DNA of 64,000 nucleotides from Pedobacter sp. L105 (GTDB taxonomy: Bacteria > Bacteroidota > Bacteroidia > Sphingobacteriales > Sphingobacteriaceae). The notes under the pieces are model-generated. The model had not been told where the DNA came from. It saw only the letters and a program-made list of their open reading frames with translations, and did no database searches. Location of the stretch: assembly GCF_009765875.1 (NCBI RefSeq), contig NZ_LMUP01000004.1, positions 721,080 to 785,079 of the forward strand, in the 5' to 3' direction. Shown in pieces: positions 16,991 to 25,408 of the stretch. The position numbers were made by a program, and so were the translations under genes. The number at the start of each line of letters is the position of its first letter. The first letter of the stretch is position 1.

Positions 16991-18670
16991 ATGTCAGACG
17001 AAAAAATAATCTTTTCAATGGCGGGGGTCAACAAGATCTATCCTCCCCAAAAACAAGTATTAAAAAACATCTACCTTTCCTTTTTCTATGGCGCCAAAAT
17101 TGGCGTTATCGGTTTAAACGGATCAGGTAAATCATCTGTGCTGAAAATCATTGCAGGAATAGACAAAGCTTTCCAGGGTGAAGTAGTCTTCTCACCGGGT
17201 TATACCGTAGGTTACCTGGCACAGGAACCGGAGCTGGATGAAAACAAAACTGTTCGTGAAGTAGTAGAAGAAGGCGTTGCCGAGATCACTGCTATCTTAA
17301 AAGAATACGAAGCAATTAACGAGCAGTTTGGCTTACCTGAAGTTTATGAAGATGCCGATGCAATGGATAAACTGATGGCCAAACAAGGTGAACTGCAGGA
17401 TAAAATTGATGCATCCAACGCATGGGAGCTGGATAATAAGCTGGAACGCGCCATGGATGCTTTACGCTGTCCTGATCCGGATACCAAAATTGGTGTACTA
17501 TCGGGTGGTGAGCGTCGCCGCGTAGCCATGTGCAGATTACTTTTACAGGAACCTGACGTATTGTTACTGGATGAGCCAACGAATCACTTAGATGCAGAAA
17601 GTATTGACTGGCTGGAGAAATTCCTGAAAGACTACAAAGGAACTGTTATTGCAGTAACCCACGACAGGTACTTCCTGGATAATGTAGCCGGATGGATCCT
17701 TGAACTTGACCGTGGAGAAGGTATTCCATGGAAAGGGAATTACTCATCATGGTTAGATCAGAAAGCCAAACGTTTGTCACAGGAAGAGAAAACAGAAAGC
17801 AAACGTCAGAAAACACTGGAACGCGAGCTGGAGTGGGTACGTATGGCGCCAAAAGCCAGACATGCAAAATCCAAAGCACGTTTATCTAACTATGATAAAC
17901 TCGCCTCAGAAGATTCTAAGGAAAGAGAAGACAAACTGGAACTATTTATACCTGCAGGACCAAGGTTAGGAAATGTGGTGATCGAAGCGAACAACGTAAC
18001 AAAAGCTTATGGAGATAAGATCCTGTTTGAAAACCTGAGTTTCTCTTTACCTCCGGCTGGTATAGTGGGTATCATTGGTCCCAATGGAGCAGGAAAAACT
18101 ACACTTTTCCGTCTGATCACAGAACAGGAAACGCCTGATGAAGGCACATTCAGGGTTGGTGAAACTGTTGCGCTGGGTTATGTGGACCAGATGCACAACG
18201 ACCTTGATGGCAATAAAACAGTGTATGAAAATATTACCGACGGACTGGAAAACATTCAGCTGGGCAACAAAGCGGTAAGCGGACGTGCCTATGTTTCCAA
18301 ATTCAACTTCAATGGTGGTGACCAGCAGAAAAAAGTAAACATCCTTTCAGGGGGTGAGCGCAACAGGGTGCATTTGGCAATTACCCTGAAAAAGGGAGCA
18401 AATGTATTACTGCTGGATGAGCCTACCAATGATATTGATGTGAACACCTTACGTGCACTGGAAGAAGCATTGGAAAACTTTGGCGGCTGTGCAGTAGTGA
18501 TTAGTCACGATAGATGGTTCCTGGATCGTATCTGTACCCATATCCTGGCCTTTGAAGGCAATTCACAGGTTTACTTCTTTGAAGGTAACTATAGTGACTA
18601 CGAGGAAAACCGTAAAAAACGTTTGGGTGATGTAAGTCCCCATCGGATAAAATATAAAAAACTGGGCTAA
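16991..18670 (+). CDS. ettA: Energy-dependent translational throttle protein EttA (ABC-F)
   Basis: ABC-F proteins are soluble twin-ATPase factors that bind the ribosomal E site. EttA gates the first elongation cycle according to ATP/ADP. The 559-residue protein has Walker A motifs GLNGSGKS (41-48) and GPNGAGKT (near 363-370), signatures LSGGERRRVA and LSGGERNRVH, Walker B LLLDEPTNHLD and LLLDEPTNDID, and the linker and arm regions expected for EttA. Length matches E. coli EttA (555). It ends one base from the convergent TonB-receptor-like gene. Confidence 0.95.
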   Translation: MSDEKIIFSMAGVNKIYPPQKQVLKNIYLSFFYGAKIGVIGLNGSGKSSVLKIIAGIDKAFQGEVVFSPGYTVGYLAQEPELDENKTVREVVEEGVAEITAILKEYEAINEQFGLPEVYEDADAMDKLMAKQGELQDKIDASNAWELDNKLERAMDALRCPDPDTKIGVLSGGERRRVAMCRLLLQEPDVLLLDEPTNHLDAESIDWLEKFLKDYKGTVIAVTHDRYFLDNVAGWILELDRGEGIPWKGNYSSWLDQKAKRLSQEEKTESKRQKTLERELEWVRMAPKARHAKSKARLSNYDKLASEDSKEREDKLELFIPAGPRLGNVVIEANNVTKAYGDKILFENLSFSLPPAGIVGIIGPNGAGKTTLFRLITEQETPDEGTFRVGETVALGYVDQMHNDLDGNKTVYENITDGLENIQLGNKAVSGRAYVSKFNFNGGDQQKKVNILSGGERNRVHLAITLKKGANVLLLDEPTNDIDVNTLRALEEALENFGGCAVVISHDRWFLDRICTHILAFEGNSQVYFFEGNYSDYEENRKKRLGDVSPHRIKYKKLG

Positions 18671-18671
18671 T

Positions 18672-21341
18672 CTATTTCTGCCCGAAATGCTCCAGGCGAT
18701 AGTTAAAGCCCACGAGAAAATACCTGGTGATCTGATTGTAGCGGCTGTCCGCAATTGAATTGTCAGAAACACTCCTGATCAGGTTATTTCCCTGGTTCAG
18801 CAAATCATAAGCGTGGAAGGTAATACTTCCACGTTTATTTTTAAACATCGTTTTTTCCATGCTAAAGTTAATCAGCGTAGGATTAGGGGCATCCAGCGAA
18901 TAGCCAGAATTTATCCTTTTCAACACATCAGCGGTAACAGACAAACCTTCTGTTAAAATGATCCTTCCACTGATGTTAAACTGCCAGGTTTCTATATTTC
19001 TCAGTCTCAGCAGGTCTATTGAATAGCGGTTACTACTGTAATTATAAGTAGCATAACCCGACAAAATAAGTTTCCGCTGGTTCATTCTTAACCGCAGCGT
19101 TTGGGAATAATTAAAGCTCTTATTCGTGTTCAGTACGGAATCAGCATAAGAGACCATATTTACATAATCCCAGTTACCCTTCAATTCGGCATTGAATTTA
19201 TTATGGTCAAAAGGCATGGAATAGGTATAGGTGCCACCAAATGAATAAGAACCATTTGCATTTCTGAAACGTGTTTCCTGTTTGAGGGTATTTAGCGTAT
19301 CCGCAACCAATGACACATTACTCACTACCTGATCCCTAACCACCATTCCATTTAAGGTCAGCATAAATATAGATCCCGTTTGTTCACTGGTATGCTGATA
19401 ACTTAAAACCCCGGAATGCGTAAAACTGGATCTCAGGTTCGGATTACCATATACCAGGTTCTGAATATTGCTGATATTAGGTACCGGTTGTAACTGGTAA
19501 TAATCAGGAGCGGTACTTACCCCGGTATAGACAAAAGCCAGATTGTCCCAGTCAGACACATTATAACTCAGGTTAATGATTGGAGAGATATTAACTTCTA
19601 CATGATCGATCCTGGTTGTATTGCCCACCTGCTCACCTGTCAACTGGGTAGGCTGAGCGGTTACACCCAGGGTATAGTTCAGCTTTTTTGCCTGATACCG
19701 GTAACTCACGGCAAAGCGGTTGATCAAAAAAGCTGTAGAATACAAAGAGCTCAGTGAATCTACTACTGAGCTGCTGCTGCTATTGGTGCGGGTATATAAA
19801 CTATTCCGGGTTTTATTAAAAGAGAAAAAATAGGAAAAATCGATATTTCTTTTCACCAGTGAATCTTTATCAGCACGTAAGGGTTCACTATACCTGAATT
19901 CTCCCGAGATAGCATTGGTCCTGTTTTCGGTATCTACAAAACGGTTCACTAAAGAATCGGCTATAGCTTGTCCGCCCTGCTGATTTAAATAGCTGATGCG
20001 GTTATCCAGTGCATCGTTCACCTGGTTAATACTGCTGCTCAGGGTAATTCCGGCAGACATACTTCTGCCCGGTTTCTCAAAACTCCTGGCCCAGGCAAAA
20101 TTACCGGTCAGGCTTGGTGTTTCTGTAGCGGTGGCCGTATTATTGAACAGATTTTGTGTGATCAACCCAGTCTGATCAGAATTTGTATCGCCCTCCCGGT
20201 GTTTTTTAACCAATGAACCACCCAGTGAGGCCTGGAAATAACTTTTATCAGCAATAGACTGAATATTAAAATTGATATTATGGGTATTGTTCTGAGAATT
20301 ACTTTCTGTGGTAGAGTTATTGTTGATCAATCCTCCGGGATTTATCGTTTCGATGTGGCTCAGCTGGCTGGACTGGTTTTTGGTATAACCATAATTATAA
20401 CTTGCACTGGCCGTGATTCCATTGAACAGCTTATCCCTGTAATTGACACCTGCAACCGTAGTGGTGTTGATTCCTGCATCATTGCTGGTGTTGTTCGATC
20501 CGCTGCTAAAGCCAATCTGTTTACTTCCTTCCCATAAATTGCCATTTCCCTGGAGGGAATAGCGGTGATTGGTACCACCACTGGCAGCGGCATTGCCAAA
20601 AGTTCCTTTATTCTGGCCTTCTTTTGTCACCAGGTTCAGCATTTTCTCAGAATCCCCTTTTACGCCGGTGAAATTTGCTTCATCACCATAATCATTGATG
20701 ATCTGCAATTTATCAATTACACTGGCGGGAAGCTGACGAATAAAGTCCTTCACGCTATTGGTGAAAAAATCCTCCCCGTTTACACGCAGCTTTAGCAGGG
20801 GTTTGCCCATGGCAGTTACATTTCCTTCCAGGTCTACTTCCACTCCAGGCAGCTGCCGAAGCAGGTCTTCTACCCTGTCATTTTCAGAAACCTGGTAGAA
20901 ATCTGCATTATATTCAATGGTATCTTTCTTTAGCTTAATGGGTTTATCCCTGCCATTAATCACTACTTCATCCAATAAATTTGATTCTGTATGCAGCATG
21001 ATCGGATCGAGATCCAGGCTTTCCTCCTCAGGAAGATAATTGTAAGATCTGGCATAAGGCTTAAACCCTACCCGTATAATCAATATAGAGATGTGATCAC
21101 TTGTGAACCCTGAAAAGAAGAATTTACCCTGATTGTCGGTAACGGAGTTTAACGTGTCCTTGTTTGCCACGAGGTAAACATCTGCGCCAGACACTACCTC
21201 TTTAAGGGAATCAATGAGGCTTCCACTTAGCTTATGTTGAATTTGCGCATCTGCGGAAGAGCAGATCAGCAAAAAAGCATGAAATAAAATGATACATTTT
21301 AAATAACCCAATTCTCCAGGAAATTTCAAAAACTTAATCAT
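18672..21341 (-). CDS. TonB-dependent receptor-like outer membrane beta-barrel protein
   Basis: An 889-residue outer-membrane protein. A signal peptide ends near residue 32 (SSADA-Q). A CarboxypepD_reg-like domain follows (about 35-115), then a plug-like region with EVVINGRDKPIKLKKDT and ERVEDLLRQLPGVEVD-type sequence (about 125-235). The remaining ~650 residues are alternating Asn/Ser/Thr/Tyr-rich barrel strands of the OMP_b-brl_3 type. I see no TonB box with certainty. No SusD-like partner is adjacent, so a polysaccharide-utilisation role is not supported. The substrate is unknown. The start shown gives an intact signal peptide. Confidence 0.85.
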   Translation of the reverse strand: MIKFLKFPGELGYLKCIILFHAFLLICSSADAQIQHKLSGSLIDSLKEVVSGADVYLVANKDTLNSVTDNQGKFFFSGFTSDHISILIIRVGFKPYARSYNYLPEEESLDLDPIMLHTESNLLDEVVINGRDKPIKLKKDTIEYNADFYQVSENDRVEDLLRQLPGVEVDLEGNVTAMGKPLLKLRVNGEDFFTNSVKDFIRQLPASVIDKLQIINDYGDEANFTGVKGDSEKMLNLVTKEGQNKGTFGNAAASGGTNHRYSLQGNGNLWEGSKQIGFSSGSNNTSNDAGINTTTVAGVNYRDKLFNGITASASYNYGYTKNQSSQLSHIETINPGGLINNNSTTESNSQNNTHNINFNIQSIADKSYFQASLGGSLVKKHREGDTNSDQTGLITQNLFNNTATATETPSLTGNFAWARSFEKPGRSMSAGITLSSSINQVNDALDNRISYLNQQGGQAIADSLVNRFVDTENRTNAISGEFRYSEPLRADKDSLVKRNIDFSYFFSFNKTRNSLYTRTNSSSSSVVDSLSSLYSTAFLINRFAVSYRYQAKKLNYTLGVTAQPTQLTGEQVGNTTRIDHVEVNISPIINLSYNVSDWDNLAFVYTGVSTAPDYYQLQPVPNISNIQNLVYGNPNLRSSFTHSGVLSYQHTSEQTGSIFMLTLNGMVVRDQVVSNVSLVADTLNTLKQETRFRNANGSYSFGGTYTYSMPFDHNKFNAELKGNWDYVNMVSYADSVLNTNKSFNYSQTLRLRMNQRKLILSGYATYNYSSNRYSIDLLRLRNIETWQFNISGRIILTEGLSVTADVLKRINSGYSLDAPNPTLINFSMEKTMFKNKRGSITFHAYDLLNQGNNLIRSVSDNSIADSRYNQITRYFLVGFNYRLEHFGQK

Positions 21342-21503
21342 TTTTCATGCAATCCTATTAACCCCGGGTATTAGATAATTCATTTTCTATATAAAAAGAA
21401 AAAAGAAAAGCCTTCACTCCACAAGTATACCAGTTTGAACGAATAAATTATCTGAATATTCAAGAATATACTCGAATTTCAACGTTTTTGAAAGGATTAC
21501 CGA

Positions 21504-21752
21504 CTAATCGGCTTTCGGAAGATCTGCTTTTTCAGTTCTTGGACCTCTTTTGTAAATTACCAGCCCATTTAAAAAATTACGAAGGATCTGATCACCGCAA
21601 GGTTTAAAATTCGGGTGGTCATCACTTCTGAAAAAAGAACCCAGCTCACTTTTAGTTACCTTAAAATTCACCAGTTCCAATATTTTGATAATATCTTCGT
21701 TGTTCAGCTCCAGCGCTACGCGCAGTTTCTTTAAAATGTCGTTGTTGCTCAT
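21504..21752 (-). CDS. DUF1456 family protein, single-domain (half-length YehS)
   Basis: This 82-residue protein resembles one DUF1456 unit: NNDILKKLRVALELN near the start, a SELGSFFR segment, then CGDQILRNFLNGL. E. coli YehS has two such units in about 156 residues. From memory this protein matches the second unit better (CGDQ, FLNGL). The region upstream is occupied by the helicase gene, so the missing half was not lost by a local frameshift. Its ATG lies two bases after the helicase stop, so the two are cotranscribed. The function of DUF1456 is unknown; linkage to a ribosome-type helicase suggests RNA metabolism. Confidence 0.8.
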   Translation of the reverse strand: MSNNDILKKLRVALELNNEDIIKILELVNFKVTKSELGSFFRSDDHPNFKPCGDQILRNFLNGLVIYKRGPRTEKADLPKAD

Positions 21753-21754
21753 AA

Positions 21755-23062
21755 TTACATCGCTACTTCTATCTTCACCTTCTTATTTTTAATTTTCTCA
21801 TCGCGCAGCGATGAAAGTACTTTGTTCACCATGTTTCTTTTGATGGCTACATATGAACTTTGATCTTTCACTTCGATCAATCCTACATCATCCTTTTGCA
21901 ATCCACCTTTTTTTAACAGTAAACCAACAATATCAATTTTGTTGACTTTATCCTTTTTACCTGCCGCAATATAAAGCGTTTGCCACTGGCTATCCTTTGG
22001 CAATTCATAACTGCCTTTCAGTTTTTCAGTTTCTATATCACCTTTCAGAAAAGGATACTTCTCTTCTTCTGTCATGATCAGATAGGCTGTTCCTTTAGCG
22101 TTCATCCGGGCAGTACGTCCGTTACGGTGTAGAAAAGCATCTTCTGTGTAAGGCAATTGATAATGGATAATATTGCCTACTTCAGGGATATCCAATCCGC
22201 GGGCGGCAAGGTCTGTGGTAATTAATATTTTAATACTTCCATTCCTGAATTTCAGCAATGCCCGCTCACGCTCATCCTGTTCCATACCGCCATGAAAAAT
22301 ATCATGGGCCAGGTCTTTATCGATCAGCAGGTCACTGATACGGTCTACCGTTTCCCGGTGGTTACAAAAAATCAGTGAAGTCTGTGCACCGATCTTACAG
22401 ATCAGGTCAAACAAAACGTCCAATTTATCTTCTGCCGTAGTAATGATCTTCTTTAACTTCAAGTCGGGTGCTACCTTTACATCTTTCAGGAAATTCACTT
22501 CCAGTGAAGACTTTAGCCCGGTAAACTCAGGGATATCATTCATCGGCGTAGCCGAAGTCAGCATCCGCTGTTTCAGGGAGCGCAGGTTTCCAATGATATA
22601 AGCCATATCTTCCTGGAAACCAAATTCCAGTGCTTTATCAAATTCATCCAGTATCAGCGTGGTAATCGTAGATTCGTCGAAATTTTCTTTTCTCAGGTGA
22701 TAGGCAATTCTGCCGGGTGTTCCTATCAATACCGCAGGCGGTTGTTCAAAATTGTTTTTTTCAATTTTCACCGGGTGGCCACCATAACAGCAGTTCACTT
22801 TAAAACCCGTTCCCATCTGCTTAAACACCTGTTCAATCTGCAGCGCCAGTTCTCTTGAAGGAACCAGGATCAATGCCTGAACACCTTTTACATCTTTCAG
22901 AAGATTTTTTAAAACGGGCAATAAAAAGCCTATTGTTTTACCAGAACCTGTAGGGGCGAGTAAAACAACGTCCTTTCCTTTATCTGCAGCTGCAATTGCT
23001 GCCTGCTGCATTTCATTTAAAGAAGTGATTTTTAAATTACCCAGTATCTTTTCAACCATCAT
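21755..23062 (-). CDS. DEAD-box RNA helicase, DbpA-like, with DEFD motif II
   Basis: A 435-residue ATP-dependent RNA helicase. A Q-motif region at residues 12-22 precedes Walker A APTGSGKT (about 37-44), PSRELALQ, GTPGR, motif II ILDEFDKALEFGF, SAT, and the second RecA domain with ARGLDIPEV and HRNGRTAR. The C-terminal ~75 residues resemble the DbpA RNA-binding domain that targets 23S rRNA helix 92. Motif II is DEFD rather than DEAD. The gene is followed by the DUF1456 gene. A -7 box lies four bases before the ATG. Confidence 0.9.
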   Translation of the reverse strand: MMVEKILGNLKITSLNEMQQAAIAAADKGKDVVLLAPTGSGKTIGFLLPVLKNLLKDVKGVQALILVPSRELALQIEQVFKQMGTGFKVNCCYGGHPVKIEKNNFEQPPAVLIGTPGRIAYHLRKENFDESTITTLILDEFDKALEFGFQEDMAYIIGNLRSLKQRMLTSATPMNDIPEFTGLKSSLEVNFLKDVKVAPDLKLKKIITTAEDKLDVLFDLICKIGAQTSLIFCNHRETVDRISDLLIDKDLAHDIFHGGMEQDERERALLKFRNGSIKILITTDLAARGLDIPEVGNIIHYQLPYTEDAFLHRNGRTARMNAKGTAYLIMTEEEKYPFLKGDIETEKLKGSYELPKDSQWQTLYIAAGKKDKVNKIDIVGLLLKKGGLQKDDVGLIEVKDQSSYVAIKRNMVNKVLSSLRDEKIKNKKVKIEVAM

Positions 23063-23066
23063 ACCG

Positions 23067-23074
23067 CAAAGATA
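23067..23074 (-). promoter_or_regulatory. -7 element of the helicase gene
   Basis: The minus strand reads TATCTTTG, then four bases, then the ATG at 23062. It is a perfect -7 box, but no TTTG is found 19 nt upstream. It implies a leaderless or near-leaderless transcript. Confidence 0.5.
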
Positions 23075-23112
23075 CGGGAATTAAGCTAAGATTAAGGGCA
23101 AAAGAAGAAGGG

Positions 23113-23331
23113 CTAGTATTGCAGAAATTTCTTCCTGATTTTCTTCATCCTGATCTGGGTTTTGGTTTCCAGTTTCATCAGCATTTTCCCTCTTTTATGC
23201 ATCCAGGAAGTCATTTTAGTATTCGCTTCCTGGATTGGGGAGTATATTCTTTCTTCCAGGATCTCCAGATATTTTGCATTAGACCTACTTTGCTGCAATA
23301 AATAGAATTCATTCATTAGTTCTGTGTTCAT
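23113..23331 (-). CDS. Small hypothetical protein
   Basis: A 72-residue, strongly basic C-terminal protein (many K and R after residue 45) without signal peptide or membrane segment. The N-terminal half is acidic to neutral and helical in appearance. I do not recognise a family. It lies 50 bp upstream of the helicase gene in the same direction and could be cotranscribed, although the helicase has its own -7 box. It may be a real small gene; evidence is only reading-frame length and gene spacing. Confidence 0.45.
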   Translation of the reverse strand: MNTELMNEFYLLQQSRSNAKYLEILEERIYSPIQEANTKMTSWMHKRGKMLMKLETKTQIRMKKIRKKFLQY

Positions 23332-23561
23332 GTCTGTCTGATTTAAATACGTGTTCGGTTAATTAAAGAATTTAACGACTGGCAACAAATGATATTGCCG
23401 TTAACGCTCATCTAAATTTAATAAAAAAAATCAAATGCTACATTTATCATCACAAATTATTGTTCATAAAATTGATGCTGCTGTCCAAAATATTTGTTTG
23501 GCACAACAAATGATCTGCTAAGTTGTTCTATAAATATAAACCATCTCAGAAAACACTATTA

Positions 23562-25343
23562 ATGACCAAACATACCTATCAAACCGGAATAATCGGTAAC
23601 TGCGCTTTCCTTGCACACATTAACAAAAACACAAATATTGATTGGTTATGCTGGCCCAGGTTTGACAGCTCATTTGTATTCGGCGGACTACTGGACAAAG
23701 AAGTAGGCGGTGAATTTTCTATCCTCCCTGGCGGAGAGTATACTTCAGAACAACATTACCTGGAAAATACCAATATCCTTTGCACAGAGATCACTAATGA
23801 GGAAGGTAAATATAAGGTAACCGACTTTGCTCCGCGGTTCTATCAATATGAACGCTACTACAAGCCTTTGATGCTGATCCGTAAGATTGAGCCCATAGAA
23901 GGCAACCCCCGGATTAAAGTTACCTGTAAACCAACTTTCAGTTATGGCGAAGGTTTCCAGCAGGGATCAAGGGGAAGCAACCACATCCTGTTTACGGGCA
24001 GCGAGCACCACATGCAGTTGAGTACCAATATATCCTTGTCTTATATCGAAGATGAAAAGTACTTCACGCTGAACGATACCAAATACCTGATCCTGACTTA
24101 CGGTTATAACCTGGAAGCACCTATTGAAAGCACGGCAGAAAGATTTCTTTTAGAAACTAAGAAATACTGGAGAACCTGGATTAAACACTCTACCATAGCA
24201 GGTTTTCATCAATCCCTTGTGATCCGCTCTGCGCTGGTATTGAAAATCCACCAGTATGAAGATACGGGGGCAATTATCGCTGCAAGTACAACCAGTTTAC
24301 CAGAATCACCGGGCAGTACCAGAAACTGGGATTACCGCTATTGCTGGATGCGCGACACCTATTATGTAATTACCGCATTAAACCACGTAGGCCATTTTGA
24401 AGAAATGGAGCGTTATTTTAATTATGTGACTGATATTTCCTTTAGGGACGACAAACGTTATCAGCCCCTTTTCGGCATCGCCGGAGAAAGGGTACTTACC
24501 GAACGTATTTTAACGAACCTGACTGGCTATATGGGCAATCAGCCTGTGCGCGTAGGCAACCAGGCGTTTGAACACATCCAGAACGATATTTATGGTCAGG
24601 TGCTCATTTCGATGCTGCCTTTATATACTGACAAGCGTTTCATTTACAGCGAACGTCAGGACTCTACCAAGTGGATGGATTACCTGCTCACAAAAATTGA
24701 GAATACCATTGATGAAAAAGATGCCGGAATCTGGGAGTTCAGAAATATGGCCAACATACATTGTTATACCAACCTGTTCCAGTGGGCCGGTGCCCAGGCT
24801 GCTTTAAAAATGGCAAAAACGATTGGCAATCAAGAATTCATGGACAGGGCTACCAAACTGATAGACCGGGCAGCCGCGCATATCGAAGCCTGTTATGATC
24901 CGGAACGGAAAGTATATAATCATGCGGTAGGCAGTGCGCATTTGGATGCCAGCACCTTACAGCTGATCTTAATGAATTACCTTGATCCTAACTCACAGCG
25001 TGCCAAAGATCACCTGATTGCTTTAGAGGGGGAATTAAAGGGCAAAAACGGGCTATTTTACAGGTATCGCCACACGGATGATTTTGGCAAACCCAAGACC
25101 ACTTTCCTGATCTGTGCTTTCTGGTATGTAGAAGCATTAGCTATTGTAGGCAGAGTGGATGATGCTGTGAGGGAATTTAACTCCCTGGCCAGCTATGGTA
25201 ACCACCTTGATCTGTTTGCAGAAGATATTGATGAAAACGATGGCAGCCAGTGGGGGAACTTCCCTCAGGCCTACAGTCATGTAGGATTGATGAATGCAGC
25301 ACATAGAATTGCTATAAAATTAGATCAGCCAATTTTCCTTTAG
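23562..25343 (+). CDS. Glycoside hydrolase family 15 protein (glucoamylase/trehalase type)
   Basis: A 593-residue GH15 enzyme. An N-terminal beta-sandwich domain (about 1-220, YQTGIIGNCAFLAHI and IDWLCWPRFDSSFVFGGLLD) precedes an (alpha/alpha)6 barrel with the catalytic region TRNWDYRYCWMRD near 265-277 and DGSQWGNFPQAYSHVGLM at the end. No signal peptide is seen, so it is probably cytoplasmic. GH15 enzymes of this architecture hydrolyse alpha-glucosides, and several are trehalases. Facing the trehalose synthesis gene suggests trehalose as substrate, which is an inference. I use the ATG at 23562 rather than a TTG 39 bases upstream because homologues begin at the conserved TYQTG segment. Confidence 0.9.
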   Translation: MTKHTYQTGIIGNCAFLAHINKNTNIDWLCWPRFDSSFVFGGLLDKEVGGEFSILPGGEYTSEQHYLENTNILCTEITNEEGKYKVTDFAPRFYQYERYYKPLMLIRKIEPIEGNPRIKVTCKPTFSYGEGFQQGSRGSNHILFTGSEHHMQLSTNISLSYIEDEKYFTLNDTKYLILTYGYNLEAPIESTAERFLLETKKYWRTWIKHSTIAGFHQSLVIRSALVLKIHQYEDTGAIIAASTTSLPESPGSTRNWDYRYCWMRDTYYVITALNHVGHFEEMERYFNYVTDISFRDDKRYQPLFGIAGERVLTERILTNLTGYMGNQPVRVGNQAFEHIQNDIYGQVLISMLPLYTDKRFIYSERQDSTKWMDYLLTKIENTIDEKDAGIWEFRNMANIHCYTNLFQWAGAQAALKMAKTIGNQEFMDRATKLIDRAAAHIEACYDPERKVYNHAVGSAHLDASTLQLILMNYLDPNSQRAKDHLIALEGELKGKNGLFYRYRHTDDFGKPKTTFLICAFWYVEALAIVGRVDDAVREFNSLASYGNHLDLFAEDIDENDGSQWGNFPQAYSHVGLMNAAHRIAIKLDQPIFL

Positions 25344-25353
25344 GCCAACAAAA

Positions 25354-25389
25354 AAGCGGATGGCAGAACCTGAGTTCCACCATCCGCTT
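25354..25389. terminator. Bidirectional terminator between GH15 and otsAB genes
   Basis: AAGCGGATGG (25354-25363) pairs with CCATCCGCTT (25380-25389), with an internal GAAC/GTTC extension. A-runs and T-runs flank it, serving the two convergent genes. Confidence 0.88.
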
Positions 25390-25408
25390 TCTTAAAATTC
25401 GAATGTTT

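Noticed and set aside
18672..21341. A SusC/SusD polysaccharide utilisation locus
   Set aside because: There is no SusD-like gene, no glycoside hydrolase cluster and no sigma/anti-sigma pair nearby.
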